Below are positions 1 to 10,328 of a DNA stretch of 64,000 nt, in pieces. The notes beneath the pieces are model-generated. The model saw only the letters and a list, made by a program, of their open reading frames with translations, did no database searches and had not been told where the DNA came from. The translations under genes and the position numbers were made by a program. The stretch covers positions 48,283 to 112,282 of the forward strand of contig NZ_JACJMB010000006.1 in assembly GCF_016902615.1 (NCBI RefSeq). Direction: 5' to 3'. Origin of the DNA: Collinsella tanakaei. GTDB lineage: Bacteria; Actinomycetota; Coriobacteriia; Coriobacteriales; Coriobacteriaceae. Numbering within the stretch: the first letter of the stretch is position 1; every line of letters starts with the position of its first letter.

Positions 1-1663
<1,663 letters not shown>

Positions 1664-1739
1664 AGGCATACTCCGTTTCGTACAGTGACAATGGCATAAG
1701 GATACCCCTGAGTTGAAATCGTAGACACACCCCGTGATG

Positions 1740-1759
1740 AAAACGCGGGTTCTCGTTTT
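1740..1759 (-). terminator. Weak hairpin after the SLH gene
   Basis: A 6-bp stem (AAAACG/CGTTTT) with an 8-nt loop lies downstream of the SLH-protein stop and upstream of ftsH, with its T-rich arm in the minus-strand sense. It is a possible terminator for the SLH gene. The stem is short, so confidence is low. Confidence 0.35.
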
Positions 1760-1814
1760 TATGGGCGCCCTGCCCGGGCAGCGCTGACCCTCGCCCCGTC
1801 GCCCCTCCCTATCC

Positions 1815-3276
1815 TTATACCGTCGCGATGAGGAAATTCGAGACCATGCACGCCGCGTCGCCACGCGCTGCCGCCTCATCCGGCCAGAGCGCAGGGCCGC
1901 TTCCCATGATGCCGGCGTTTGCCGCCCAAGCCACCGACGCGTGCGCCCAGGTAGCGACCGCGCGCCCGTCCGCATAGCGCTCGAGCAACCCATCCGGCGC
2001 GTCGACGTCGCCGATGCCAAAAAACATCGCGTAGTTCGCGAGCATCACGGCGAGCTCCTGCCTCGTCACGGGTGCATCGGGCCGAAACGTCCCGTCACCG
2101 TAGCCGTGCACGACCTCAGCCGAAACGGCCCATGCGAGAGCTGCTGCGTAATACGCCCTCCCGTCGACGTCGATAAACCCGAGGACATACGAGCCGTCCG
2201 CCGCCACCTCGCCCCCAAGCGTGAAGGTGTTGCCCTGCATGACCGCGAGGTTGTGCAGCATGCACACCGCCTGCGCGCGCGTGAGTGCCTCCGCGGGCCC
2301 GAACAGGTCCGCACCCGCATAGCCGCCCACAAGGCCGAGGTCGTAGAGGCGCTCGATGGCCGGATACCAATACGCGTCGACGTCGACGTCGGCAAATGGA
2401 AGCGACGAGTCGGCACCGTCGGGGCCCACGTCGAACGAGAGGCGGACGTAGGTCGCGGGCATGGTAAACGCCCAGGCATCGGCGGCCGTCTCGCGAAGCG
2501 GCACGATCGCCCCGGATGCGTCGCGCGCGATAAGCCCGCGCACATGATATCCCGCGCGCGCCGATGCGGACACGCCCACCTCGGTCCCGGTCGCGATGAC
2601 GTCGGCCGCCGGATCGATCGAGACATCCGCATGCGCGGCGCCCTCGACAACCACGTTCTGGACATCGGGCGCGAAGTCGACGGCGATGGTGACGTGCCCA
2701 TCCGGCTTGCGAAACGTGGTATCGGCGTGCATCGAGCGGTGGATCTCACCAGCATCGGTCGAAACGACGATGCGCTCGGCGCGATACCCCTCATCCGGCA
2801 CGGCGATGACGTCGCAGCTATCGCTGATTTGGCTCCACGGCCTGACCTCAACCGATCCGTGCTCGCAGGGAGCAATCGTGATCTCTTGGGGATCGAGCGC
2901 GTACGCGGCGGAAATCGCCCGCGTCGCACGCGGGCATCGTGAAGGTCAGCACGTCGCCATCGGCGTAGGCAACCGTCGTGCCGCCCGCGTCGGTCACGGT
3001 GATCCCAGCCGCCACATACCACGGGAGCGGCACCGCCTGCACCCTGACATGCGCGCCCGCACAGGCCGTGTCGCCATCGAGCGCGTCCCCATCGACGTAC
3101 ACGACAAGAGCGCCGAGATCATCGTCCACAACAGTTGCCGCAAAGGACCTCGCAGCACCGGACTCCGCCGCATGCGCCCGAACGGGAGATACGCAGACCG
3201 CACGTGCGCACAGCAGGGCGAGAGCCGCCGCCATGAGCATCGCCGAGCAACGCATACGTCCCGTCTGGCACCCCAT
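1815..3276 (-). pseudogene. SLH-domain cell-surface protein, split by a frameshift
   Basis: One surface protein read in two frames. The first part (start 3276, with AGGAGG seven bases upstream) has a signal peptide with a hydrophobic core and an Ala-X-Ala type cleavage region. It then has a beta-rich repeat of the 'bacterial repeat' type, marked by TFTMPA. The second frame (stop at 1815) continues the same repeats (another FTMPA) and ends in three S-layer homology domains, recognisable by FADVD, GYGDGTFRPDAPVTR and a third GIMGSG copy. The frame in use changes between 2848 and 2945. The best junction is the GCGGGCG run near 2918-2930, where dropping one G would give a continuous protein of about 485 residues. 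It could be a real pseudogene, a phase-variable gene or a sequencing error. The likely role, anchoring to a secondary cell-wall polymer through SLH domains, is family knowledge. Confidence 0.75.
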
Positions 3277-3499
3277 AGCAAGTCCTCCTTCTGCACCGAC
3301 CATCGTTGATTCCATTATGGGGACCGTCGCCGCCATTTGTTGCGCAAGTCCCCAGAGGGGGACGCGGGACCTATGGTGCCCGGGCATGAACGACACGTCA
3401 CATGAAGGTCAAATGAATCGCCCGATGCGACGCAATCCCTAAGGGCGCTCCCCTACCATGGGAGGGCATGGAGGGAATTGCATACGAAGGGAAGGCGCA

Positions 3500-4903
3500 A
3501 TGGCGTTCGGAAGGCGCTTGAGCAGGCATGCCGGTGCGGCATCGCTCGATGTAACCGAGGGTACGATCTGGAAGCAGCTGTTGCTGCTCTGTGTGCCCAT
3601 CTTCTTCAGCTCATTCTTCCAACAGGCGCACGCCCTCATCAACACCTTCATCCTGGGCCAGTTCGGCGGCAAGCTCGCCCTGGGCGGCGTGCAGGCGACG
3701 GCATCGCTGTTCGAGCTTGCGGTCGGGTTCTCCGTGGGCCTCGGCGCCGGTTGCGCCGTCATCTCGGGCCAGTTCTTCGGCAGCCACGACGACGAGCGGC
3801 TCTCCCGCTCCATCCACACCGCCATGACGATCGCGGTCGTGCTCGGCCTCGCCGTCTCGGTCGCAGGCGTCATCTTCGTACCCCATATCCTCACGATCAT
3901 GGGCACGCCCGCCGACCTCATGGGCGAAGCCGTCCCCTACTCCCGCTTCTACGCGGCGGCCATGGTCTGCTCGCTCGTGCTGAACATGGGTTCCGCCCTG
4001 CTGCGCTCCGTCGGCGACACGCGCACGCCCGCCCTCATCATCGCGAGCGGCTGTCTGATCAACGCATGTCTGGACATCCTGTTCGTCGCCGTGCTGGGCC
4101 TCGAGGCGATGGGCTGCGGCATGGCGACCGCCATCACGCTCACGATCAACGCAGCGACCATGACGATCCGCCTCATGCGCGCCAAGGGGGCCTGGCGACT
4201 CGACATCCGTCGCCTGGGCATCGACGGCCGCATCTGCAGAAGCATGCTCGCCACGGGCCTGCCGCTCGGCATCCAGTCGTCGCTCTACTCCATCTCCAAC
4301 ATCATCCTGCAGTCCACGGTCAACACGTTCGGCACCGACGCGGTCACCGGTTGGGGCCTCTCGGGCCGCCTGGACGCGTTCATATGGATGGTCACCGAGG
4401 CGCTCGGGGTATCCATGACGACGTTTTCCGCGCAGAACTTCGGCGCGCGGAACTACGAGCGCATGCGCCGCGGCTACCACACCTCGCTTATCATCACCGT
4501 GTGCATCATCGGCGGCATGTCGGCACTGCTCGTCGCCTTCGTGGGCCCGCTGTCGCGCATCTTCATCGATGACGCGGCGGTCACCGGATACACGACACTC
4601 ATGCTGCACTTCATCGCGCCGTTCTACCTGTTCTACTCGATTGTGGACAACACGTCGGGTGCCATACGCGGATCGGGCGAGAGCCTGCGGCCCATGCTTC
4701 TGACGGTCCTCGGAACCGTCGTGTTCCGCATGATCTGGCTGCTCGCCGTGGTGCCCCAGCACCATACGATCGAGACGATGCTCATGGTCTACCCGGTCAC
4801 CTGGATCTTGACGGCCATCCTCTTCGTCGCCTATCACCATTGGGGCCATTGGCTGAATCACGCCGAGGCGCGCGCCGAGAAGCTCAGCCACGGCGTCGTA
4901 TAG
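3500..4903 (+). CDS. MATE-family multidrug/cation efflux transporter
   Basis: A 467-residue polytopic membrane protein with about twelve hydrophobic segments in two homologous halves, the size and pattern of the MATE (NorM/DinF) family. These exporters use Na+ or H+ gradients to expel cationic drugs and metabolites. The first span follows a short amphipathic N-terminus (about residues 19-40), with a Gly-rich loop (VGFSVGLGAGCAVISGQ) typical of the family. An earlier in-frame ATG exists at 3458, but the one at 3500 has an AAGG-type ribosome site and gives the usual length. The gene is divergent from the SLH gene and stands alone; no regulator is adjacent, so its substrate cannot be predicted. 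Confidence 0.88.
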   Translation: MAFGRRLSRHAGAASLDVTEGTIWKQLLLLCVPIFFSSFFQQAHALINTFILGQFGGKLALGGVQATASLFELAVGFSVGLGAGCAVISGQFFGSHDDERLSRSIHTAMTIAVVLGLAVSVAGVIFVPHILTIMGTPADLMGEAVPYSRFYAAAMVCSLVLNMGSALLRSVGDTRTPALIIASGCLINACLDILFVAVLGLEAMGCGMATAITLTINAATMTIRLMRAKGAWRLDIRRLGIDGRICRSMLATGLPLGIQSSLYSISNIILQSTVNTFGTDAVTGWGLSGRLDAFIWMVTEALGVSMTTFSAQNFGARNYERMRRGYHTSLIITVCIIGGMSALLVAFVGPLSRIFIDDAAVTGYTTLMLHFIAPFYLFYSIVDNTSGAIRGSGESLRPMLLTVLGTVVFRMIWLLAVVPQHHTIETMLMVYPVTWILTAILFVAYHHWGHWLNHAEARAEKLSHGVV

Positions 4904-5093
4904 GAACGCGCACGGGACGGCCCGCTGACGCCAACTGCGATTGGCCGGCGCACATACCCGCCGATTCACTGGACGCCTTCCAGCCGAATCGCTCGACCCC
5001 GCTACGTCGAAAAGAGCCTTCTGGGGTCGAGCAGGTCATCACGACATGCCGCGCGCCGAAAAAGGAAGCGGCAAGGGACCCCGAGGCGACACC

Positions 5094-6008
5094 TTACGCG
5101 AACATGCCGGGGCGGTAATGATAGCCGTTGTCGGCATGCGGGCAGAGCTGCCAAAACGCAACGGCACTCGCGGCGGCGACGTTTAGCGAGTCCACGCCGT
5201 GCGCCATGGGGATGCGTATCGTCAGGTCAGCGCCGTGGATGGTCTTCGCCTGCAGGCCCGCGCCCTCCGTCCCCATGAACAGGGCGAGCCGCTCGATATC
5301 GTGCAGTGCGGGGTCGTCCAGCGAGCGCGAATCGTCAGCCAGCGCCATGGCGGCGCAGGTGAACCCCGCCTCATGCAGATCGGCGAGGCCGTCGTGCGGC
5401 CAGACGCGCGCCTCGCTGCCGATGCGCGTCCAGGGGACCTGAAACACCGTGCCCATGCTCACGCGCACTGCGCGGCGATAGAGCGGGTCGCAGCAGGTCG
5501 GGCTCACCAAGATGCCGTCGACGTTCAGGGCGGCGGCGCTCCGGAAGATGGCGCCGACGTTCGTGTGGTCGACGATGCCCTCGAGCACGCACACGCGCAC
5601 CGGGCGCCCTTCCGCCCGCTCGACCAAGCCCGCCAGGAACGCCGGAGCGGGCGCGAGCACGGGACGGCGAAACGCCGCAAGCGCCCCGCGCGTGACGGTG
5701 AAGCCGGTGAGCCGCTCCATCAGCTCCATTGGTGCGACGAACACCGGGATATCTGCCTCGGGACGCTCTGTCGTCACCCGCTCGAGCAGGGGCATGAGCT
5801 GATCGAGCCAGCGCTCACCCATAAGGAAGCTCACCGGCTCGAGGCCCGCGGCGACCGCCCGTTCGATCACCTTGGCGCTCTCCGCGATGAAGATCCCCTT
5901 CTCGGGCTCGAGTACGCTTCTGAGCTCGCGCTCCGTCAGGCGGCAATACGCATCGAGCCGCTCATCAACGAGCGTGTCGATGCGGATGATCTGAGGCGAT
6001 ACAGCCAT
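5094..6008 (-). CDS. SpoU/TrmH-family RNA 2'-O-methyltransferase
   Basis: A 304-residue SPOUT-class enzyme predicted to methylate a ribose 2'-OH in tRNA or rRNA using S-adenosylmethionine. The N-terminal third is a substrate-binding domain. The C-terminal half carries the three trefoil-knot motifs: motif 1 TNVGAIFRSAAAL, motif 2 LFMGTEGAGL, and motif 3 IPMAHGVDSLNVAAA. The start at 6008 follows AAAGGAGC at good spacing; the open frame extends to 6179 but the extra stretch has no coding character. The specific target nucleotide cannot be read from sequence. It is monocistronic, with 219 bp upstream to the DHFR-flavodoxin gene. Confidence 0.87.
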   Translation of the reverse strand: MAVSPQIIRIDTLVDERLDAYCRLTERELRSVLEPEKGIFIAESAKVIERAVAAGLEPVSFLMGERWLDQLMPLLERVTTERPEADIPVFVAPMELMERLTGFTVTRGALAAFRRPVLAPAPAFLAGLVERAEGRPVRVCVLEGIVDHTNVGAIFRSAAALNVDGILVSPTCCDPLYRRAVRVSMGTVFQVPWTRIGSEARVWPHDGLADLHEAGFTCAAMALADDSRSLDDPALHDIERLALFMGTEGAGLQAKTIHGADLTIRIPMAHGVDSLNVAAASAVAFWQLCPHADNGYHYRPGMFA

Positions 6009-6227
6009 GCGAATAGCTCCTTTATCGGGGGTGGGGTCCTCATCGAGATGCCGAAAACCAAGGCGAGCAGCAAGGAACCCTGAATAGGGGCTTTTGCAAC
6101 CGCATGCGCGCAGGCGGGACGGATGCAATCGGGGCGAGAAAGGTGTTATGAAACTGTACCGACACAGCCCATGACACAAGCGCCCAGCACGGGACCCTGC
6201 CGCAAAATCACGTAGCCGGCGGTTCCC

Positions 6228-7409
6228 TTAAGAGCGCTTGCGGCCGAACAGGTGGCGTCCGGTGTTTTTCAGCTTGTCCACGAGCGTCGGGTCGGGGTGC
6301 GCCGCATCCCAGGCCTCGCGGCGGCGGCGCTTCTCGTACTCGTTGATGAGCGGCGCGCCGTAACCGTTCACGAGCTCGCGATACCACGAAACCATGTCGG
6401 CGAGGTCCTCTTCGTTGGGACGGCCCTTGTTCATACCGCCCATGAGCTTGTAGGGACCCCACGTGTCGAGACCGGGGCAGCCGTGCCCGGCGAGGAAATT
6501 CGCCTGCTTCGCACGGCAGATGCCGTCGATGTCCTTGCCGTACCACTTGCTCGCGCCGCCGTACGTCAAAAGCCCGAAGACGAACTCCCCTGGCCCGAGC
6601 GACGCCTGCAGCACGCGGGCAAGGTCATGGTCGATCTCGCCGTGGTAGATGCCGCTCGCGACACCGACGAGATGATATTGGCGCAGGTCGACCGCAGGAT
6701 GCTTCTTGTCGACCGTCGCGATATCGAGCGTGTCGACGTCATCGGGAAACGCCGCAGCGATCGCGTCGACAACGCGCTTCGTGTTGCCGTGGTGCTTCGA
6801 GCGGTAGAGGATCATGGTGCGGATGCGCACGCCGCCATCCTCTGTCCCCGCAGCGGGCTCAGCGTTGTCTGCCGGTTCGGCGAACTGATCGGCCATCGAG
6901 CGCCGGCGATAGGTCACGAAGCGGTACTCGATGCCGGCATCCTCCTCATCGTCACCGATAAGAGCGGTATCGGATTCGCTCGCCACCTCCCAGTCGTCAT
7001 CCTCATCGAGGTTCGGGAAATGCGTGTCGGCCAAGCGCAGGCAATGGGTCTTCGTCACGACCGCGACCGCGCACTGGGGCAGCAGCTGGCGATAGATCTC
7101 CTCGCCACCGATCACCCACGCCTCCTCCACGTCGGCCACGGCCGCGAGGGCCTCGTCGACGGAGTGCACGACCTCGACGCCCTCGCGCGCAAAGGCCGCA
7201 TCGCGCGTGAGCACGATGTTCCGACGGTTCTTGAGGGGCCTGCCGCCCGGGAAGCTGTCGAGGGTTTTTCGGCCCATGATGACGGGATGCCCGGTCGTGC
7301 ACGCGACGAAATGCTTCATGTCGGCTCGGTTCGAGACGATCATGTCGCCCTCGTAGCCGATGCCCCAGTCGTCGCTCACCGCGACGATGGCTGACAGCTT
7401 GCAAGCCAT
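6228..7409 (-). CDS. Dihydrofolate reductase fused to a flavodoxin-like domain
   Basis: A 393-residue two-domain protein. Residues 1-170 are a DHFR: WGIG, the catalytic-position acid Asp30 in SNRADMK, MGRKTLDSFPGGRPL, and the NADPH-site loop VIGGEEIYRQLLP. It should regenerate tetrahydrofolate from the dihydrofolate made by ThyA. An acidic, Ala/Pro-rich linker (about 171-195) leads to a flavodoxin-like domain (about 198-350) with the FMN phosphate-binding loop SKHHGNTK (204-211), GIYHGEIDHDL, and a C-terminal DTWGPYKLMGG. A basic tail follows. It starts nine bases after the thyA stop, with AAGGAG overlapping the intergenic gap, so the two are co-transcribed. The pairing of DHFR with a flavodoxin in one chain is not a standard arrangement; whether FMN is bound and what it reduces is unknown. 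Confidence 0.88.
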   Translation of the reverse strand: MACKLSAIVAVSDDWGIGYEGDMIVSNRADMKHFVACTTGHPVIMGRKTLDSFPGGRPLKNRRNIVLTRDAAFAREGVEVVHSVDEALAAVADVEEAWVIGGEEIYRQLLPQCAVAVVTKTHCLRLADTHFPNLDEDDDWEVASESDTALIGDDEEDAGIEYRFVTYRRRSMADQFAEPADNAEPAAGTEDGGVRIRTMILYRSKHHGNTKRVVDAIAAAFPDDVDTLDIATVDKKHPAVDLRQYHLVGVASGIYHGEIDHDLARVLQASLGPGEFVFGLLTYGGASKWYGKDIDGICRAKQANFLAGHGCPGLDTWGPYKLMGGMNKGRPNEEDLADMVSWYRELVNGYGAPLINEYEKRRRREAWDAAHPDPTLVDKLKNTGRHLFGRKRS

Positions 7410-7418
7410 GTGTTCTCC

Positions 7419-8267
7419 TTAGATGGCGATAGGGATGTTCTTCACCTGCGGACCATGGTGGTAGTCCTCGACGATCAGGTCGTCGGTCGTGAAGTCGTAG
7501 AAGTTCTTGACCTCGGGGTTGAGCGAGACCTTGGGCGCCGGGTATTGCGGGCGCGCGATGAGCTCACGCACGATATCGACGTGCCGGTCGTAGATGTGGG
7601 CGTCGACGATGACATGCAGCAGGTTGCCGGCGATCATGTCCGATACCTGCGCGACCATCATGAGCAGGATCGCGTACTGGCAGACGTTCCAGTTGTTCGC
7701 AGCGAGGATATCCTGGCTGCGCTGCATGAGGACCATGTTCAGGACGGGTTTGTCGAAGCCCTCCTCATGGGTCACGTTGTAGGTGACGCTGTAGGCGCAC
7801 GGATAGAGGTGCATCTCGGACAGATCGGCGAACGTGTACATGTTCGTCATGATGCGACGCGAGAACGGGGTGTGCTTGAGGTCGTAGAGCACGCGGTCCA
7901 TCTGGTCGAAATCGCCCTCAAGGTAGTGCGACTTCTGCGCGATCTGGTAGCCGTAGGCCTTGCCGATGGAGCCGGTCTCGTCTGCCCATTCATCCCAGAT
8001 GTGTGAGTTCAGATCGTGGATGTTATTCGATTTGCGCTGGTAGATCCACAGAATCTCATCCATGGCGCTCTTCAGGGCCGTGCGGCGCAGCGTGAGCGCC
8101 GGGAACTCCTCGCGCAGGTCGTAGCGATTCGTCACGCCGAAGGTCTTGATGGTGTAGGCGGGCGTCCCGTCCTCCCAGTGAGGGCGCACCCTCTCGCCTT
8201 CCGTCGTCGTCCCGTGCTCCAGGATATCCGTGCACATCGTCACGAAGAGCTGGTCCGCTTTGCTCAT
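7419..8267 (-). CDS. thyA: Thymidylate synthase (ThyA type)
   Basis: Converts dUMP and methylene-tetrahydrofolate to dTMP and dihydrofolate. The 282-residue protein has WDEWADETG, the nucleophile region YPCAYS, the phosphate-binding Arg/Ser/Asp segment QRSQD, the Asn of NNWNV, and the His/Tyr pair in DAHIYDRH. The residue after the catalytic Cys is Ala where E. coli ThyA has His, and several other positions differ in the same region, so it belongs to a divergent ThyA branch. The active-site Cys, Arg, Asp and Asn are all present, so activity is expected. The start at 8267 (MSKADQ) follows GGGGGAG; an ATG four codons earlier lacks a ribosome site. It is the first gene of a two-gene thymidylate/folate operon with the DHFR-flavodoxin. 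Confidence 0.93.
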   Translation of the reverse strand: MSKADQLFVTMCTDILEHGTTTEGERVRPHWEDGTPAYTIKTFGVTNRYDLREEFPALTLRRTALKSAMDEILWIYQRKSNNIHDLNSHIWDEWADETGSIGKAYGYQIAQKSHYLEGDFDQMDRVLYDLKHTPFSRRIMTNMYTFADLSEMHLYPCAYSVTYNVTHEEGFDKPVLNMVLMQRSQDILAANNWNVCQYAILLMMVAQVSDMIAGNLLHVIVDAHIYDRHVDIVRELIARPQYPAPKVSLNPEVKNFYDFTTDDLIVEDYHHGPQVKNIPIAI

Positions 8268-8444
8268 GCGCTCCCCCATCTTTCGGTCAACAATGCCCAC
8301 CATTGTACGGCAGCGACGCAAACACGGGATGGGGCAATATTGTATGCACGGATCGGGTTCCCAAGGGTCCTGAGGCCAACCCGCGACACGCAGCGACGGC
8401 GCCATGTGTTACAGCGGCGGCGCATCGAAGTGGACATGCATGCT

Positions 8445-8579
8445 ATTTCCGCTTTTAGGCGTCCGCCTGGCAGACAGGGCGAACACGGCACGGAGCGGAC
8501 ATCGGAAACCAGGCGCGAAGGCACCGCACACCAAGGCCTTGCGGGCGCGGTCGCCGCGGACCCGCCTAAAAGCGGAAAT
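8445..8579. repeat. 135-bp segment bounded by perfect 17-bp inverted repeats (MITE-like)
   Basis: The 17-bp sequence at 8445-8461 (ATTTCCGCTTTTAGGCG) recurs as its exact reverse complement at 8563-8579. After a 2-nt gap the match resumes for five more bases (TCCGC). The repeats are separated by 101 bp of GC-rich sequence with no credible ORF. It accounts for most of the 357-bp gap between thyA (ends 8267) and the YitT gene (ends 8625). I see no clear target-site duplication. It may be a small non-autonomous element or a protein-binding loop structure. Confidence 0.7.
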
Positions 8580-8624
8580 TCATTGCACGCGGCAGAACTT
8601 AAGCAACCCTTTGAGCAGCCGGAT

Positions 8625-9272
8625 CTACGCGGGTTCCGCTTCCGTCTCGTTCTCAGAGGAGCTGAACCCGACGATAACGTCGATCAGGGGCGAGGAGATG
8701 AACACCGTGATGAGCGAGAACACGATCTTCGTCACCGGGATATAGCTAAGCGACAGCACCAGAACGCTCAAGTCCGTGACGAGATAGCAGCGCGAAAGTC
8801 GCCAACCGGAAAGCTTCTGGATGGAAAGCGCAAGGGCATCGTCGCCGCCCGCGGAGCCGCCGCCGCGCACCACCAGGCCCGCACCAACGCCGACGAAGAT
8901 GCCACCGAGCACCGCCGCCACGAACGGCAGGGAGGAAAGATTCGGCAGCAGGTAGGGCAGATGCTCCCAGAGAGCATAGAACCCCGCAATCGCCGCGCTG
9001 GAGACAACGGACCATCCGAGGAAGCCCACACCGAGCAGGCGCAGGGCGAAGGCGTAGCACAAAAGATCGAGAATCGGCGACACGATGGACGAGGGGATGC
9101 CGAACCAGTGGTTCGCGAGCAGCAGGGCGCCGATCACGCCACCCTCGGTGATGCCCACGACCTCGTGGATGTTGTGGATGCCGAAGGTAAGGATAGCCGA
9201 GCCGAGTACGACCAACGAGAGCCGACGCGTGTATTCCGAACGATTTTGACGCAGACGTTTCCAGGAACCCAT
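8625..9272 (-). CDS. YitT-family integral membrane protein
   Basis: A 215-residue protein with about five or six membrane segments, opening with a basic N-terminus and the YitT-type sequence LTFGIHNIHE, then TEGGVIGALLL and a Gly-rich GGIFVGVGAGLVVRGGGSAGG segment before ALALSIQKLS. It lacks the C-terminal cytoplasmic DUF2179 domain of the longer YitT proteins. Function is not established for the family. Three in-frame starts exist (GTG 9284, ATG 9281, ATG 9272); I chose 9272 because AGGTGA sits eight bases upstream. It is divergent from a MerR regulator, and its promoter has a MerR-type spacer, so it is probably that regulator's target. Confidence 0.78.
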   Translation of the reverse strand: MGSWKRLRQNRSEYTRRLSLVVLGSAILTFGIHNIHEVVGITEGGVIGALLLANHWFGIPSSIVSPILDLLCYAFALRLLGVGFLGWSVVSSAAIAGFYALWEHLPYLLPNLSSLPFVAAVLGGIFVGVGAGLVVRGGGSAGGDDALALSIQKLSGWRLSRCYLVTDLSVLVLSLSYIPVTKIVFSLITVFISSPLIDVIVGFSSSENETEAEPA

Positions 9273-9312
9273 GGGTCCCATCACCTTTCTGTACTCGTGA
9301 TTGTCTGTATCT

Positions 9313-9343
9313 AGGCTAAACTCTGGTACTGTACCAAGGTCAA
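9313..9343 (-). promoter_or_regulatory. MerR-type promoter/operator between the YitT and MerR genes
   Basis: Read on the minus strand, a -35 box TTGACC (9343-9338) and a -10-like TAGCCT (9318-9313) are separated by 19 bp. The spacer contains the perfect palindrome TGGTACTGTACCA (9324-9336). An overlong 19-20 bp spacer holding a dyad is the hallmark of promoters activated by MerR proteins, which untwist the DNA. It points at the YitT gene and lies just upstream of the MerR gene itself. Confidence 0.65.
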
Positions 9344-9361
9344 ATCGAATGTGGAGGACCT

Positions 9362-10201
9362 ATGGAACGTCCGCGACCGAAACGGCGCTACCGTATCGGA
9401 GAGATCTCGAAGCTGTTCGGCATCGGCCAGGATTCGCTGCGTTACTACGAACGTTTGGGCATACTCAAGCCGCACCGCACCGCCAACGGCTACCGCGTCT
9501 ACGACCTTAACGACATGTACAAGCTCTCCATCATCAAGGACCTGCGCAGACTCGACATGCCGATGGCGCAGATCGGAGCGTACCTGAACGACCAGTCGCT
9601 CGCCAAGACCGAGGAGATGCTCACCCGCGAGCTCGAACTGATAAGCGAGCAGGTCCGCAGCCTCGGTGAGCGCGCTTGGGCCGTCGAGAGGCGCGCGCGA
9701 GCACTCGAGCGCGCCCAGTCCGCCGAGGTGGGCGTCTACGTCATCAAGCGCTACCGGACACGGCAATGCGTGCGGCTCGCCACGCGCCTGGAGCGCGACG
9801 AGGAGATGGACTTCGCCATCCAGCGGCTCTATCGCGAGCACGAGGCGCTGCTGCCCGATCTGGGCAGCATGAGGATCGGCGGTGTCCTGTCGGGGGCGGA
9901 AATCGAGGCGGGGCGCACGAACGTGTACGACTCGGTGTTCTTCATCCTCGAGGACACCGACGTCCCCGCCGATTTCGAGCTGCCCGCCGGCAGATACCTC
10001 ACGGTGCGCTACCGGGGCCCCTACGAGCAAAACGGTCCCATCGCCCGCGCAGCGCTCCGCTATGCGCGCGAACAGGACCTCACGGTATCAGGCGACCCCA
10101 TTGAGCTCTACGAGATAGACAACCGCGACACCGCGCGCGAGGAGGAATTCCTGACAACCATCGAGATCCCCCTCGGTGCGGACGAGCGACGCGGTGCTTG
10201 A
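9362..10201 (+). CDS. MerR-family transcriptional regulator with GyrI-like effector domain
   Basis: A 279-residue regulator. Residues about 9-80 form a MerR winged helix-turn-helix (RIGEISKLFGIGQDSLRYYE, LGILKP, NGYRVY). A coiled-coil dimer helix follows (about 90-130), then a C-terminal domain of the AraC-effector/GyrI type like that of the multidrug sensor BmrR, with GRYLTVRYRGPYEQ as the recognisable core. Such proteins bind hydrophobic cations or other small ligands and activate transporter genes. GGAGG precedes the start at 9362. The palindromic operator at 9324-9336 is immediately upstream, so it probably controls both itself and the divergent YitT gene. The ligand is unknown. Confidence 0.9.
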   Translation: MERPRPKRRYRIGEISKLFGIGQDSLRYYERLGILKPHRTANGYRVYDLNDMYKLSIIKDLRRLDMPMAQIGAYLNDQSLAKTEEMLTRELELISEQVRSLGERAWAVERRARALERAQSAEVGVYVIKRYRTRQCVRLATRLERDEEMDFAIQRLYREHEALLPDLGSMRIGGVLSGAEIEAGRTNVYDSVFFILEDTDVPADFELPAGRYLTVRYRGPYEQNGPIARAALRYAREQDLTVSGDPIELYEIDNRDTAREEEFLTTIEIPLGADERRGA

Positions 10202-10226
10202 TCGGGCAGCCTCACCGCACAAGCAA

Positions 10227-10267
10227 ACGGGCCTTCAGCCGACAGATCCGTCGAGCTGAAGGCCCGT
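10227..10267. terminator. Bidirectional hairpin between the MerR gene and ffh
   Basis: A perfect 13-bp stem (ACGGGCCTTCAGC at 10227-10239 pairing with 10255-10267) with a 15-nt loop lies between two convergent genes. In the minus-strand sense it is followed by TTTGCTT, a weak U-tract. It likely ends transcription of both genes. Confidence 0.65.
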
Positions 10268-10281
10268 CACGTTCATGCAAC

Positions 10282-10316
10282 GTGGCACCAAACTACCCCG
10301 TCCCGAATGAGGACAG
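10282..10316. repeat. REP-like dispersed repeat, copy A (half element)
   Basis: A 35-nt sequence with the core CCAAACTACCCCGTCCC followed by GAATGAGGACAG. It matches 33 of 35 positions of the right half of the palindromic copy at 26866-26920 and shares its core with the hairpin at 63831-63892. It sits thirteen bases after the stop codon of ffh, in the convergent region with the MerR gene. Confidence 0.75.
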
Positions 10317-10328
10317 ATGGGACATAGG

